16,745 bases of DNA from Burkholderiales bacterium (GTDB lineage: Bacteria; Pseudomonadota; Gammaproteobacteria; Burkholderiales; SG8-39): contig DAIDTN010000112.1 in the NCBI GenBank assembly GCA_027457185.1, forward strand, positions 1 through 16,745. The letters are read 5' to 3'. The position numbers and the translations under genes were made by a program. Shown one piece after another: positions 6,201-13,617 of this stretch. The notes below the pieces were generated by a model that made no database searches, was not told the DNA's origin, and saw nothing but the letters and a program-made list of their open reading frames with translations. The first letter of the stretch is position 1. The number at the start of each line of letters is the position of its first letter.

Positions 6201-7451
6201 CTATCCGGCGACGCCCGCGAGCGCGGCATAGACGCCGAATCCCGCGGTCAGCGTGACGATCAGTACGACGATCACTGCGTACCCTCCGCGCAGCCGATGC
6301 GGCAGAGGCAGGCGGCGCGCGAGCAGATACAGAAATCCCAGGACGAATGGCAGCAGCAACGCGTTCATCACCTGCACGCCGACGCTGAGGTTGACGAGAT
6401 TCACGCCGGAGGCCACGAACAGGCCGCTCGCCGCCAGCGACACCGTGTAGATGCCGTAGAACCACGGCGCCTCGCGCGGCGCATATTCCAAGGAATGCTT
6501 CACACCCAGCACTTCGCCCAAGGTGCGCGCCGCGGTGAGCGTCACCACGATCGTTGCCACCAACGCCGCGCCGATCATGCCCAGGCCGAATAGCAGCGTG
6601 CCGGTCGTTTCGCCCAGGAACGGCGTGATCGCCTTGGCGATTTGCTGCACCGAATCGAGCGTCGCAGGGGCGCCTGCATCGCCCAGAGTCGCGGCGGCCG
6701 CGATCAGTACGCAGGCCATGATGACCTGTGTGACCACCGCCCCGAGCGCGGTGTCCCAGCGCGCCGCAGCCAGGTCGGCGGTGGTCAGTTTCTTCTCCAC
6801 GACGGCGGACTGCTGATAGAACACCATCCACGGCATGATCACGGCGCCGATATTGGCCGCCATGAGATATAGATAATTCGGCTCGCGCCATGGAATGCTC
6901 AAAGCGCCCGCCGCCATCGCGGCCATATGCGGCTGTGCCTTCCACGCCACCAGCAGGAACACCAGTTCGAACGCGCCTACGGCCATCGCGATGCGCTCCA
7001 CCGACAAATACGATCCCGTGTAAGCCATCAACGTCAGCCCGCAGACGACGACCGCCATCGTCAGCCACGCCGGCACGCCGAACATCAACCCCACTCCGGC
7101 GAGTCCGCTGAGTTCGCTCAACAGCGCTCCGACGCACGCCAACACGAGCGTGCCGACCGAGATCCAGGCCCATCTCGACCCGAAGTACTGGCGAATGAGT
7201 TCGCCGTGGCCTTTACCGCTCACGATGCCGAGGCGCACCGTCAACTCCTGCACGACGAACAGGATCGGGATCAAAAGCAACTGCAGCAGCAGCAGGCGAT
7301 AGCCCCATTGCGCGCCGCTTTGGGCCGCCGTGATGATGCTGCCGGCGTCGGTGTCGGCCAACATGACGACGAGCCCCGGGCCGGCGATCAGCGCAAAGCG
7401 TGCCCAGCGCGAGCGCAGGTTCGGCAGGCCATTGCCTCGAAGCCCGGTCAT
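6201..7451 (-). CDS. Nramp-family divalent metal transporter with atypical ion-site motifs
   Basis: 416-residue inner-membrane protein with about 11 hydrophobic helices, related to the Nramp/MntH proton-coupled divalent-metal transporters. The TM1 region GPGLVVMLADTDAGSIITAA (residues 25-44) aligns with the Nramp TM1, but the canonical DPGN is DAGS (35-38). In TM6 the canonical MPH is MPW (206-208) and the second TM6 histidine is also missing. The conserved LGIVSGKGHGELIR (about 84-97) matches the Nramp loop after TM2. The metal-ligand changes mean Mn/Fe specificity should not be assumed; Mg or another ion, or a different coupling, is possible. The start lies 7 bases after the TehA-like stop, so it is the last gene of the nar operon. 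No Mn-responsive element is seen in front. Confidence 0.85.
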   Translation of the reverse strand: MTGLRGNGLPNLRSRWARFALIAGPGLVVMLADTDAGSIITAAQSGAQWGYRLLLLQLLLIPILFVVQELTVRLGIVSGKGHGELIRQYFGSRWAWISVGTLVLACVGALLSELSGLAGVGLMFGVPAWLTMAVVVCGLTLMAYTGSYLSVERIAMAVGAFELVFLLVAWKAQPHMAAMAAGALSIPWREPNYLYLMAANIGAVIMPWMVFYQQSAVVEKKLTTADLAAARWDTALGAVVTQVIMACVLIAAAATLGDAGAPATLDSVQQIAKAITPFLGETTGTLLFGLGMIGAALVATIVVTLTAARTLGEVLGVKHSLEYAPREAPWFYGIYTVSLAASGLFVASGVNLVNLSVGVQVMNALLLPFVLGFLYLLARRLPLPHRLRGGYAVIVVLIVTLTAGFGVYAALAGVAG

Positions 7452-7458
7452 GGATTTT

Positions 7459-8523
7459 TCAACGGGCGTAGTTCAGCAGCCGGCGCAGCAGGCCGATGAA
7501 AGCGGTGGTCCAGGCGACGATCGCAATTCCATGGAACAGCGCCTGCAGCCCGCTGATGAAGCCCAGATCCATCACACGCGCCATCTCGTGCGTACCGACC
7601 GCATACATGCCGAGCGGAAACACGGCGCCCCAGTACTGCGGGTCGTAGCGCAGCGGGAAGCGCTTGTAGACGTGGCGCCAGATGCCGAGCACCACCAGCA
7701 TGGGGATCCACCAGGTGCCGGTGGCCCAGTAGAAAATGGTGAACCCCTTCAGGAACGGCAACAGTGAATGCAGGAACGGCGCGTCGGGGGAGTTCGCGAT
7801 CAAACGGGCGCCGGCGAGCGTCGAGATCGCCATCGCTCCCATGTTGATCCAGTACGGCGGCGTCAGGTCGCCGGGCGAAAAGTGGAAGAACGTGTAGCGG
7901 TAGAAGATCAGCGACATCATCCAAATGTACAGCATGCCGCCCCACAGCCACATCGACAGCGCGAAGAAATTCAGCTCCAGCCGCCGCGGTTGGGCGAGGT
8001 GCGCGGCGATCAGCGCGGCGAGCAACGCGAGCGACTGCGTCGCCACCACCGCGAGCAGCCAGCTGCCGGAGATGCCCTGATCGAGCGTGGGCTTTACCTC
8101 CTTGACCGTGAAGGCGGTAAAGATCGTGTAGGTCAGGCCCACCCACAGCAAGCCGGACAGCGCCAGAAATGCGATTGCAAAACGAAAACTGGCGGTCAGC
8201 AGCACGAACTGGCTGCCGAGCACCGCGGTGGCCGCGACCATCGTGAAGAAGCCGGGACCGCGCAGATGATCGATCAGGTCGGCGCCGAAGCGTCGCGGGC
8301 TGCGCAGCAAGCGCAGCGCCGTCAACACCCACAACACGACCCACGCGGTGAGATTCAGGCCGAACAGCGCGAGCGCGGGCACGGCGAGACCGCGCAGGTG
8401 AAGGCCGATCGAGATGATGCCGGTCGCCATGACCATCGCGAAGTTCGCCGGCGACAACTCGGCCAAGTCGGCAAGCGCGCGCGCCATGCGCGCCGCGCCG
8501 CGCCGCCCGCTCGGCACGGTCAT
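7459..8523 (-). CDS. TehA/SLAC1-family anion channel or dicarboxylate/tellurite-resistance transporter
   Basis: 354-residue inner-membrane protein of the TDT (tellurite-resistance/dicarboxylate transporter) family, the bacterial relatives of the plant SLAC1 anion channel. It shows the expected ten or so hydrophobic helices. The family-like N-terminus is LSPANFAMVMATGIISIG (about residues 24-41), and the C-terminal half has FPLGMYAVGTHEMA. The ATG at 8523 overlaps the narK stop (ATGA); an internal ATG at 8487 is an alternative. SLAC1 relatives conduct anions including nitrate, so its place in a nitrate-reductase operon, right after a damaged nitrate transporter, makes nitrate or nitrite passage a sensible hypothesis. 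Tellurite export or C4-dicarboxylate transport cannot be excluded. Confidence 0.85.
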   Translation of the reverse strand: MTVPSGRRGAARMARALADLAELSPANFAMVMATGIISIGLHLRGLAVPALALFGLNLTAWVVLWVLTALRLLRSPRRFGADLIDHLRGPGFFTMVAATAVLGSQFVLLTASFRFAIAFLALSGLLWVGLTYTIFTAFTVKEVKPTLDQGISGSWLLAVVATQSLALLAALIAAHLAQPRRLELNFFALSMWLWGGMLYIWMMSLIFYRYTFFHFSPGDLTPPYWINMGAMAISTLAGARLIANSPDAPFLHSLLPFLKGFTIFYWATGTWWIPMLVVLGIWRHVYKRFPLRYDPQYWGAVFPLGMYAVGTHEMARVMDLGFISGLQALFHGIAIVAWTTAFIGLLRRLLNYAR

Positions 8524-9836
8524 GGCCGCCGCTCTTGCGCCGCGATCATCTCCGGCAGATCGGTTTCGGCCTGCATCTGCGGGAAATGCTTGCGCTCCAT
8601 GCGCAGGATCGCAAAATGCATCCAGATCAACGCGCTCGCGACCAGCGCGAACAGCAGCATGAAGCAGCCGGTCCAAATGCCGACCAGATCGTTCATGACG
8701 CCAAAGGCGATCGGCAGCGCGAAGCCGCCCAGGCCGCCGATCATGCCGACCATGCCGCCCACCGCGCCGACCGAATCGGGGTAGTAGGTCGGCACGTGCT
8801 TGTACACCGCAGCCGAGCCCAGCGACATGAAAAAACCCAGTACGAACAGCAGCAGGGCGAACGGCAGCAGCCCGATGGCCAGGCTGAAATGGATCGGCCC
8901 GCGGATGCCCTAGACCGTGTAGCTGGTCGCCGGATACGACAGGACGAACGTGCAGGTCAGAGACACGCCGAAGGTCCAGTACATCACCCGGCGCGCGCCG
9001 ATGCGATCGGCCAGCCAGCCCCCGACGATACGGAATAGGCCCGCCGGCAGCGCAAAGCAAGCGGTGACGAGGCCGGCGCCGGTGATGCCCATGCCATAGA
9101 CACCGACGAGGTAGCGCGGCAGCCACAGCGACAGCGCCACGAACCCACCGAATACGAAGAAGTAATACAGAGCGAAGCGCCACACCTGGATATTCTTCAG
9201 CGGCGCCATTTGCCGCACGAACGACGCTTGGGCCGAACCCTGTGCGCGCCGACGTGCAAGACCCGGATCGTCGCGCACGACCAGGTAGAAAATGATCGCG
9301 GCGCCGGCGAGCGCCGACGCCCAGACGTGGGCGACCGCCGGCCAACCCCAGGTGCGCATCACCGTCGGCGCCACCAGGACGGTCAGCGCGGCACCCACAT
9401 TGCCGGCGCCGAAGATGCCGAGCGCAGTGCCCTGCTTCCCGGGCGGAAACCACCTCGAAACAAAGGCGACCCCCACGGCAAACGAACCACCGGCGACACC
9501 CATCGCCAGTGCGGCCAGCAGGAATTCTGCATAGGTAGCCGCCGTGGTCAGCAGCCATGTCGCCGTCGCCGCGACCAGCATGACCGCGGCGAACACGCGC
9601 CGACCGCCAAATTGATCGGCCCAGATGCCGAGGAACAGCCGGGTCACCGAGCCGGTGAGTATCGGGGTCGCGATCAGGAGGCCGAACTCCGTTTCGTTGA
9701 GCCCAAGCTGCTGCTTGATGCGCACGCCGATGATCGAAAAGACCGTCCAGACCGCGAAACACATCGCAAAGGAGAACGTACTGAGCCACAGCGCCCGCTG
9801 CTGCGGGCCGACGGGGACTGCATTCTGATCGTGCAT
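8520..9836 (-). pseudogene. narK: NarK nitrate/nitrite MFS transporter interrupted by an in-frame amber codon
   Basis: Codes for a 12-helix major-facilitator transporter of the nitrate/nitrite porter family, 438 codons end to end, normal for NarK1-type proteins. Residues 1-308 cover about nine helices with the arginines expected in TM2 (TGSVTRLFLG) and TM8 (AGLFRIVGGW) for substrate binding, and nitrate signature 1 (FGAGNVGAAL). Codon 309 is TAG (8910-8912). Reading on in the same frame, the protein continues without gap through TM10 (FSLAIGLLPFALLLFV), the second nitrate signature (GGMVGMIGGLGGFALP) and TM12, to a stop overlapping the next gene. A single C-to-T change from CAG would explain it. 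The start lies 37 bases after the ppiC-like stop. Either a recent pseudogene, a sequence error or a readthrough gene; a product truncated after TM9 would very probably be inactive. Confidence 0.85.
8910..8912 (-). other. In-frame TAG inside narK
   Basis: On the minus strand the codons run ACG GTC TAG GGC ATC CGC GGG, with family-like protein sequence on both sides (SYTV before, GIRGPIHF after) and no shift of frame. This is the only internal stop between 9836 and 8520. No obvious stop-codon readthrough context or pyrrolysine machinery is visible in the window. Confidence 0.9.
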
Positions 9837-9873
9837 GGCGTTATTTCCGCTTGGTGGGAGTGTCTTGACCGTG

Positions 9874-10698
9874 TCAGGCGGTCGCGAGCGCCTCGATCTC
9901 GTCGAGGCCGCGCACCTGGTAGCGCTCCTTCAACCCGAGCAGGTAGTGCTGCAGCTCGCGCTGGCGCACCTGCAGCTCCAGGTAATCGGAAATCCGCGCG
10001 CGCACCGCGTCGAACTGAAGCGCTTCGCCGGTAATGTATTCATCGACGCTGACGACGTGGTAGCCCCAGCGCGATTCCACCGGGAAAGCTGCGAACCCCT
10101 CGCGCAGACGGAAGATCTGGCGATCGAATTCCGGCGTCGTCTGGCCGCGCTGCAGCCAACCGAGCTCCCCGCCCTGATCTTTCGACGGACAGTCGGAGTA
10201 GCGCAGCGCGAAGTCGGCGAACCACAGCGGATTTGCCTTGAGTTCGCCGATCAGCCGCTCGCCTTCGGCTGCGGCATGCATGCGTGCGCTGATATCATCG
10301 GCCGGTGCGCCCAGCAGGATATGGCGTACGCGGATCCGGTCGGGCGCGCGCAAGCGTTCGCGGTTCTGCTCGTAGTAGCAGCGGCAATCGTCTTCGCTTG
10401 GCACCCGGTCCTCGATCTCGCGCTCCAGCAGCAAGCGGATACCGGCCTCCTTCTCGGTCTCGTGGCCGTCCGGCCGCAGTTTGCCGGCAAGGCCCAGCCG
10501 CTCGACTTCCCTGCGCAGCAGTTCGCGCACCACGAGTGCCCGCGCGGCGGCCGCGCGCGAGTGCTGCGGCGCGAGCGCGCGGTGGTGCTGCATTTCCTGC
10601 GCAATCTCGGCCTCGCTGATCGGCATGCTGCCGACGAACAGGTAACAGGACGCCTGCTGCCCGAAGTCAAGCGCAGCGTCGTCACCCGCGACGCTCAT
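9874..10698 (-). CDS. PpiC/parvulin-type peptidyl-prolyl cis-trans isomerase of the nar operon
   Basis: 274-residue protein. A helical N-terminal region (about 26-120) is followed by a parvulin domain (about 122-220). The domain shows IRVRHILL, FADFALRYSDCPSKDQGGELGWLQRG and the closing ESRWGYHVVSVDEY, the standard PpiC landmarks. A helical tail (230-274) follows. No signal peptide or lipobox is seen, so unlike SurA or PrsA it should act in the cytoplasm, where NarG and NarH fold and receive cofactors. The start at 10698 overlaps the narI stop (ATGA). A PpiC-type gene after narI is also known in the Pseudomonas aeruginosa nar operon (PA3871). A role as folding helper or chaperone for the nitrate reductase is inferred from that conserved position; NifM-like proteins are the nearest analogy. 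Confidence 0.88.
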   Translation of the reverse strand: MSVAGDDAALDFGQQASCYLFVGSMPISEAEIAQEMQHHRALAPQHSRAAAARALVVRELLRREVERLGLAGKLRPDGHETEKEAGIRLLLEREIEDRVPSEDDCRCYYEQNRERLRAPDRIRVRHILLGAPADDISARMHAAAEGERLIGELKANPLWFADFALRYSDCPSKDQGGELGWLQRGQTTPEFDRQIFRLREGFAAFPVESRWGYHVVSVDEYITGEALQFDAVRARISDYLELQVRQRELQHYLLGLKERYQVRGLDEIEALATA

Positions 10699-11399
10699 GA
10701 TCTGTGCCCGTAACGCAGCGCCGGCTGCCGGCGGCGCACCACCTGGTACGGCCGCCACAGGTAGCTGACCGGGATGCTCCATACGTGCACCAGCCGCGTG
10801 AACGGCGCGACCAGGAACAGCGTCATGCCGAGGAACAGATGCGCCTTGTAGACCCAGTGCACGTTCATGACGAAGTTGGCGGCGCCCCAGCGGAAGGTGA
10901 CGATGTACTGCGCCCAGTCGGCGAGCAGGAGCATCACGCTGCCGTCCATGTGGTGCGTGGAAATCACGATCGTGTAAAGGCCGAGCGCCAGCTGGATCAG
11001 CAGCAGCACCAGGATCAGCGTGTCGCCGACAGTGCCGGTCGCGCGCACGCGCGGGTTGAACAGCCGGCGCACGAGCAGGATGGCCAAGCCTGCGAGGCAC
11101 ATCAGTCCGAACACGCCGCCGACGACCATCGCGAGCAGCTGCTTATGCGGTGCGCTGATCAGCACCGAATACACCGAATGCGGCGTCAACAGGCCGACCA
11201 GGTGGCCGCCGAGCACGACCAGGATGCCGATGTGGAACAGGTTGCTGCCGAGGCGCATGCCGCGGCTCGACAGCAGTTGGCTCGAGCCGGTGCGCCAGGT
11301 GTACATGCCGCGATCGAAGCGCGCCCAGCTGCCGATGAAGAAGACCGCCATCGCGATGTAGGGGTAGAGCTGAAAGGCGAATGTCGCGAGATAGTTCAT
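10695..11399 (-). CDS. narI: Respiratory nitrate reductase gamma subunit (cytochrome b, NarI)
   Basis: 234-residue membrane diheme cytochrome b that oxidises quinol and passes electrons to NarH. Five hydrophobic helices are visible. Histidines 56, 66, 187 and 205 fall at the same positions as the heme ligands of Escherichia coli NarI (H56/H205 for the proximal heme, H66/H187 for the distal heme), within NLFHIGILVVLGGHL, YKAHLFLG and TRLVHVWS. The length is close to the family standard (about 225). The start overlaps the narJ stop (ATGA) and its stop overlaps the next start, so it is translated as part of the narGHJI unit. All expected ligands are present, so the subunit should be functional. 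Confidence 0.96.
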   Translation of the reverse strand: MNYLATFAFQLYPYIAMAVFFIGSWARFDRGMYTWRTGSSQLLSSRGMRLGSNLFHIGILVVLGGHLVGLLTPHSVYSVLISAPHKQLLAMVVGGVFGLMCLAGLAILLVRRLFNPRVRATGTVGDTLILVLLLIQLALGLYTIVISTHHMDGSVMLLLADWAQYIVTFRWGAANFVMNVHWVYKAHLFLGMTLFLVAPFTRLVHVWSIPVSYLWRPYQVVRRRQPALRYGHRS

Positions 11400-12076
11400 G
11401 GCTGCGCCTCCGAGCTGGCCGAATCGTTGCGCTCGCGGCCCGGCGGCGCGCAGTTCTGGTCGGGCGCCTCATGGCCGAAGCGCACCGCCTCCTCCTCCCA
11501 CAGCCGGTCCATCGCTTCGGGCGTGTCATCGCGCGTTTCCTCGCTCGCGCGGCGGCGCAACGCATCGGTGTCGAGCTTGCCCTCGGCCAGCTCCACGAGG
11601 GTCTCGAACAGCACCACGTACGGACTCTTGCGTTCGTGCGCGCGCGCCGCAAGCATCGCGAGTATGTGGCTGACATGGCTCAGCCAATCGCGCCCCTCGT
11701 CCTGCGGACGCTGCGCGAGGTACTCGAGCAGCAGCGGGATGTAGTCGGGCAATTCCCTGGCCGCGAGCTCGAAGCCGTTGTTGCGGTATGCTTCGATCAA
11801 GTCGACCATCGCCTGGCCGCGATCGCGCGATTCGCCGTGGATGTGCTCGAACAGCAGGAGGCTCATCGAGCGGCCGCGGTCGAAGGTCGCAAGCCAGGCG
11901 TCCTGTGCGGCGAGCGGATCCGCATCCAGCAGATCCTGTACGAATGCGCCGAGCGCCGCGCGCCGCGGCGCGGGCAACAGCGGCTCATCCAGCGCGCCGA
12001 GCAGCTCCGCGCTGTGCTGCCACAATTCGTCCTGCGGATAGTCGAGCAGCACCCCAATCACCTTGAGCAGCCTCAT
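11396..12076 (-). CDS. narJ: Nitrate reductase assembly chaperone NarJ
   Basis: 226-residue soluble chaperone of the TorD/DmsD/NarJ group. It binds the NarG N-terminus and is needed for molybdenum-cofactor and Fe-S cluster insertion before the complex docks on NarI. The N-terminus MRLLKVIGVLLDYPQ is the family hallmark, followed by all-helical sequence and the conserved DYIPLLLEYLAQRP segment (about 110-123). The C-terminal 40-50 residues are charged and poorly conserved, as usual. Start and stop overlap narH and narI by four bases each, with GAGGTG about eight bases before the ATG. Confidence 0.95.
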   Translation of the reverse strand: MRLLKVIGVLLDYPQDELWQHSAELLGALDEPLLPAPRRAALGAFVQDLLDADPLAAQDAWLATFDRGRSMSLLLFEHIHGESRDRGQAMVDLIEAYRNNGFELAARELPDYIPLLLEYLAQRPQDEGRDWLSHVSHILAMLAARAHERKSPYVVLFETLVELAEGKLDTDALRRRASEETRDDTPEAMDRLWEEEAVRFGHEAPDQNCAPPGRERNDSASSEAQP

Positions 12077-13617
12077 GGGGTCACCTCGTGCTTCTGCGCG
12101 CGCTGCGGATGCACCGCAAAGGTCGTGGCCTTGCGCTGGCCAAAGAGGTCGGCCGGACTGTCGCCGCTGCAGCCGTTGCCGAAACTGAAGCCGCAGCCGC
12201 CGCGCTCGCCGAACGCATCGTTCGCGTACTCGCGATGCCCGCTCGGGATCACGAAGCGATCCTCATAGTTGGCGATCGCGAGATAGCGGTACATGTCCTC
12301 GGCCTGGGCCACGGTGAGGCCGGCTTGGCGGAGCACGGCGAGGTCCTCGACGCCGTCGACGTTGCGCGCGCGGCGCCAGGAGCGCATCGCCATCATGCGC
12401 TCGAGCGCACGCACCACCGGGGCCTCATCGCCCGCGCTGAGCATGTTGGCGAGGTAGCGCACCGGAATGCGCAGCGAGGCGATGTCCGGCAGTTCGCCGT
12501 TCATGCCGATATGGCCGCGCTCGGCGGCGGACTGGATCGGCGACAGCGGCGGCACGTACCATACCATCGGCAGCGTGCGGTATTCCGGATGCAGCGGCAG
12601 CGCGAGCTTCCAGTCGATCGCGAGCTTGTACACCGGCGAGGCCTTGGCCGCTTCCAGCCAGTTGTCCGGGATGCCCTCGTTGCGCGCCGCCTCGATCACC
12701 TGCGGGTCGAACGGGTCGAGAAAGAGGTTCAGGTGCGCCCGGTACAGATCCTTCTCGGCCGGCGCCGACGCGGCTTCCTGGATACGGTCGGCGTCATACA
12801 GCATCACGCCTAGATAGCGGATGCGGCCGACGCAGGTTTCCGCGCACACGGTCGGCTCGCCCATCTCGATGCGCGGGAAACAGAAGATGCACTTCTCGGA
12901 TTTGCCGCTCTTCCAGTTGTAATAGATCTTCTTGTACGGACAGGCCGACACGCACATGCGCCAGCCGCGGCACTTGTCCTGGTCGATCAGTACGATGCCG
13001 TCCTCCTCGCGCTTGTAGATCGCACCGCTCGGGCACGCCGACACGCACCCGGGATTCAGACAATGCTCGCACCGGCGCGGCACGTACATCATGAAGGTCT
13101 TCTCGAACGCGCCGTAGATCTCCTTCTGGGTCGAATCGAAGTTGCGGTCCTTGGCGCGCTTGGCGAATTCGCCGCCGAGAATCTCCTCCCAATTCGGGCC
13201 CCAGTTGATCTTCTGCATGCGCTCGCCGCTGATCAGCGAACGCGGGCGTGCGGTCGGCTGATGCTCGCCCTCGGGCGCCTGGTGAAGATGCTGGTAGTCG
13301 AAATCGAACGGCTCGTAATAGTCGTCGATCTGCGGGAGATCCGGGTTCGCGAAGATCTTCGACAAGAGCCGCCAGCGCCCGCCGCTGCGCGGCATGAGCT
13401 TACCGGCACCGGTGCGCACCCAACCGCCGTTCCACTTGTCCTGATTCTCCCATTCCTTGGGATAGCCGATGCCGGGCTTGGTCTCGACATTGTTGAACCA
13501 CGCGTACTCGACGCCTTCGCGCGATGTCCACACGTTCTTGCAGGTGATCGAGCAGGTATGGCAGCCGATGCACTTGTCGAGGTTCAGCACCATCGCGATC
13601 TGGGCACGGATTTTCAT
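12073..13617 (-). CDS. narH: Respiratory nitrate reductase beta subunit (Fe-S, NarH)
   Basis: 514-residue cytoplasmic electron-transfer subunit carrying one 3Fe-4S and three 4Fe-4S clusters. Four cysteine groups are seen in order: CIGCHTCSITC (Cys16, 19, 22, 26), CEHCLNPGCVSAC, CRGWRMCVSAC (tryptophan in place of the second cysteine, the 3Fe-4S site) and CIFC with a downstream CAETC. All match the E. coli NarH arrangement. ATG at 13617 is preferred over GTG at 13620 because it gives the usual MKIRAQI start and is 7 bases from a strong Shine-Dalgarno. The ATG shares one base with the narG stop (TGATG). The C-terminal region after the clusters is full length. Acts between NarI hemes and the NarG active site. 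Confidence 0.96.
   Translation of the reverse strand: MKIRAQIAMVLNLDKCIGCHTCSITCKNVWTSREGVEYAWFNNVETKPGIGYPKEWENQDKWNGGWVRTGAGKLMPRSGGRWRLLSKIFANPDLPQIDDYYEPFDFDYQHLHQAPEGEHQPTARPRSLISGERMQKINWGPNWEEILGGEFAKRAKDRNFDSTQKEIYGAFEKTFMMYVPRRCEHCLNPGCVSACPSGAIYKREEDGIVLIDQDKCRGWRMCVSACPYKKIYYNWKSGKSEKCIFCFPRIEMGEPTVCAETCVGRIRYLGVMLYDADRIQEAASAPAEKDLYRAHLNLFLDPFDPQVIEAARNEGIPDNWLEAAKASPVYKLAIDWKLALPLHPEYRTLPMVWYVPPLSPIQSAAERGHIGMNGELPDIASLRIPVRYLANMLSAGDEAPVVRALERMMAMRSWRRARNVDGVEDLAVLRQAGLTVAQAEDMYRYLAIANYEDRFVIPSGHREYANDAFGERGGCGFSFGNGCSGDSPADLFGQRKATTFAVHPQRAQKHEVTP

Noticed and set aside
5770..7173. 467-residue minus-strand frame over DUF59 and Nramp
   Set aside because: Low-complexity Arg/Gly composition and overlap with two convincing genes mark it as a shadow frame.
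7459..9789. 776-residue open frame apparently fusing a long N-terminal region to the TehA-like protein
   Set aside because: The upstream part is the narK region read in another frame and is arginine/glycine-rich without domain pattern. The real start at 8523 overlaps the narK stop.
9874..11100. 408-residue frame extending the PpiC protein upstream
   Set aside because: The extra N-terminus is narI in another frame; the ATG at 10698 overlapping the narI stop is the natural start.
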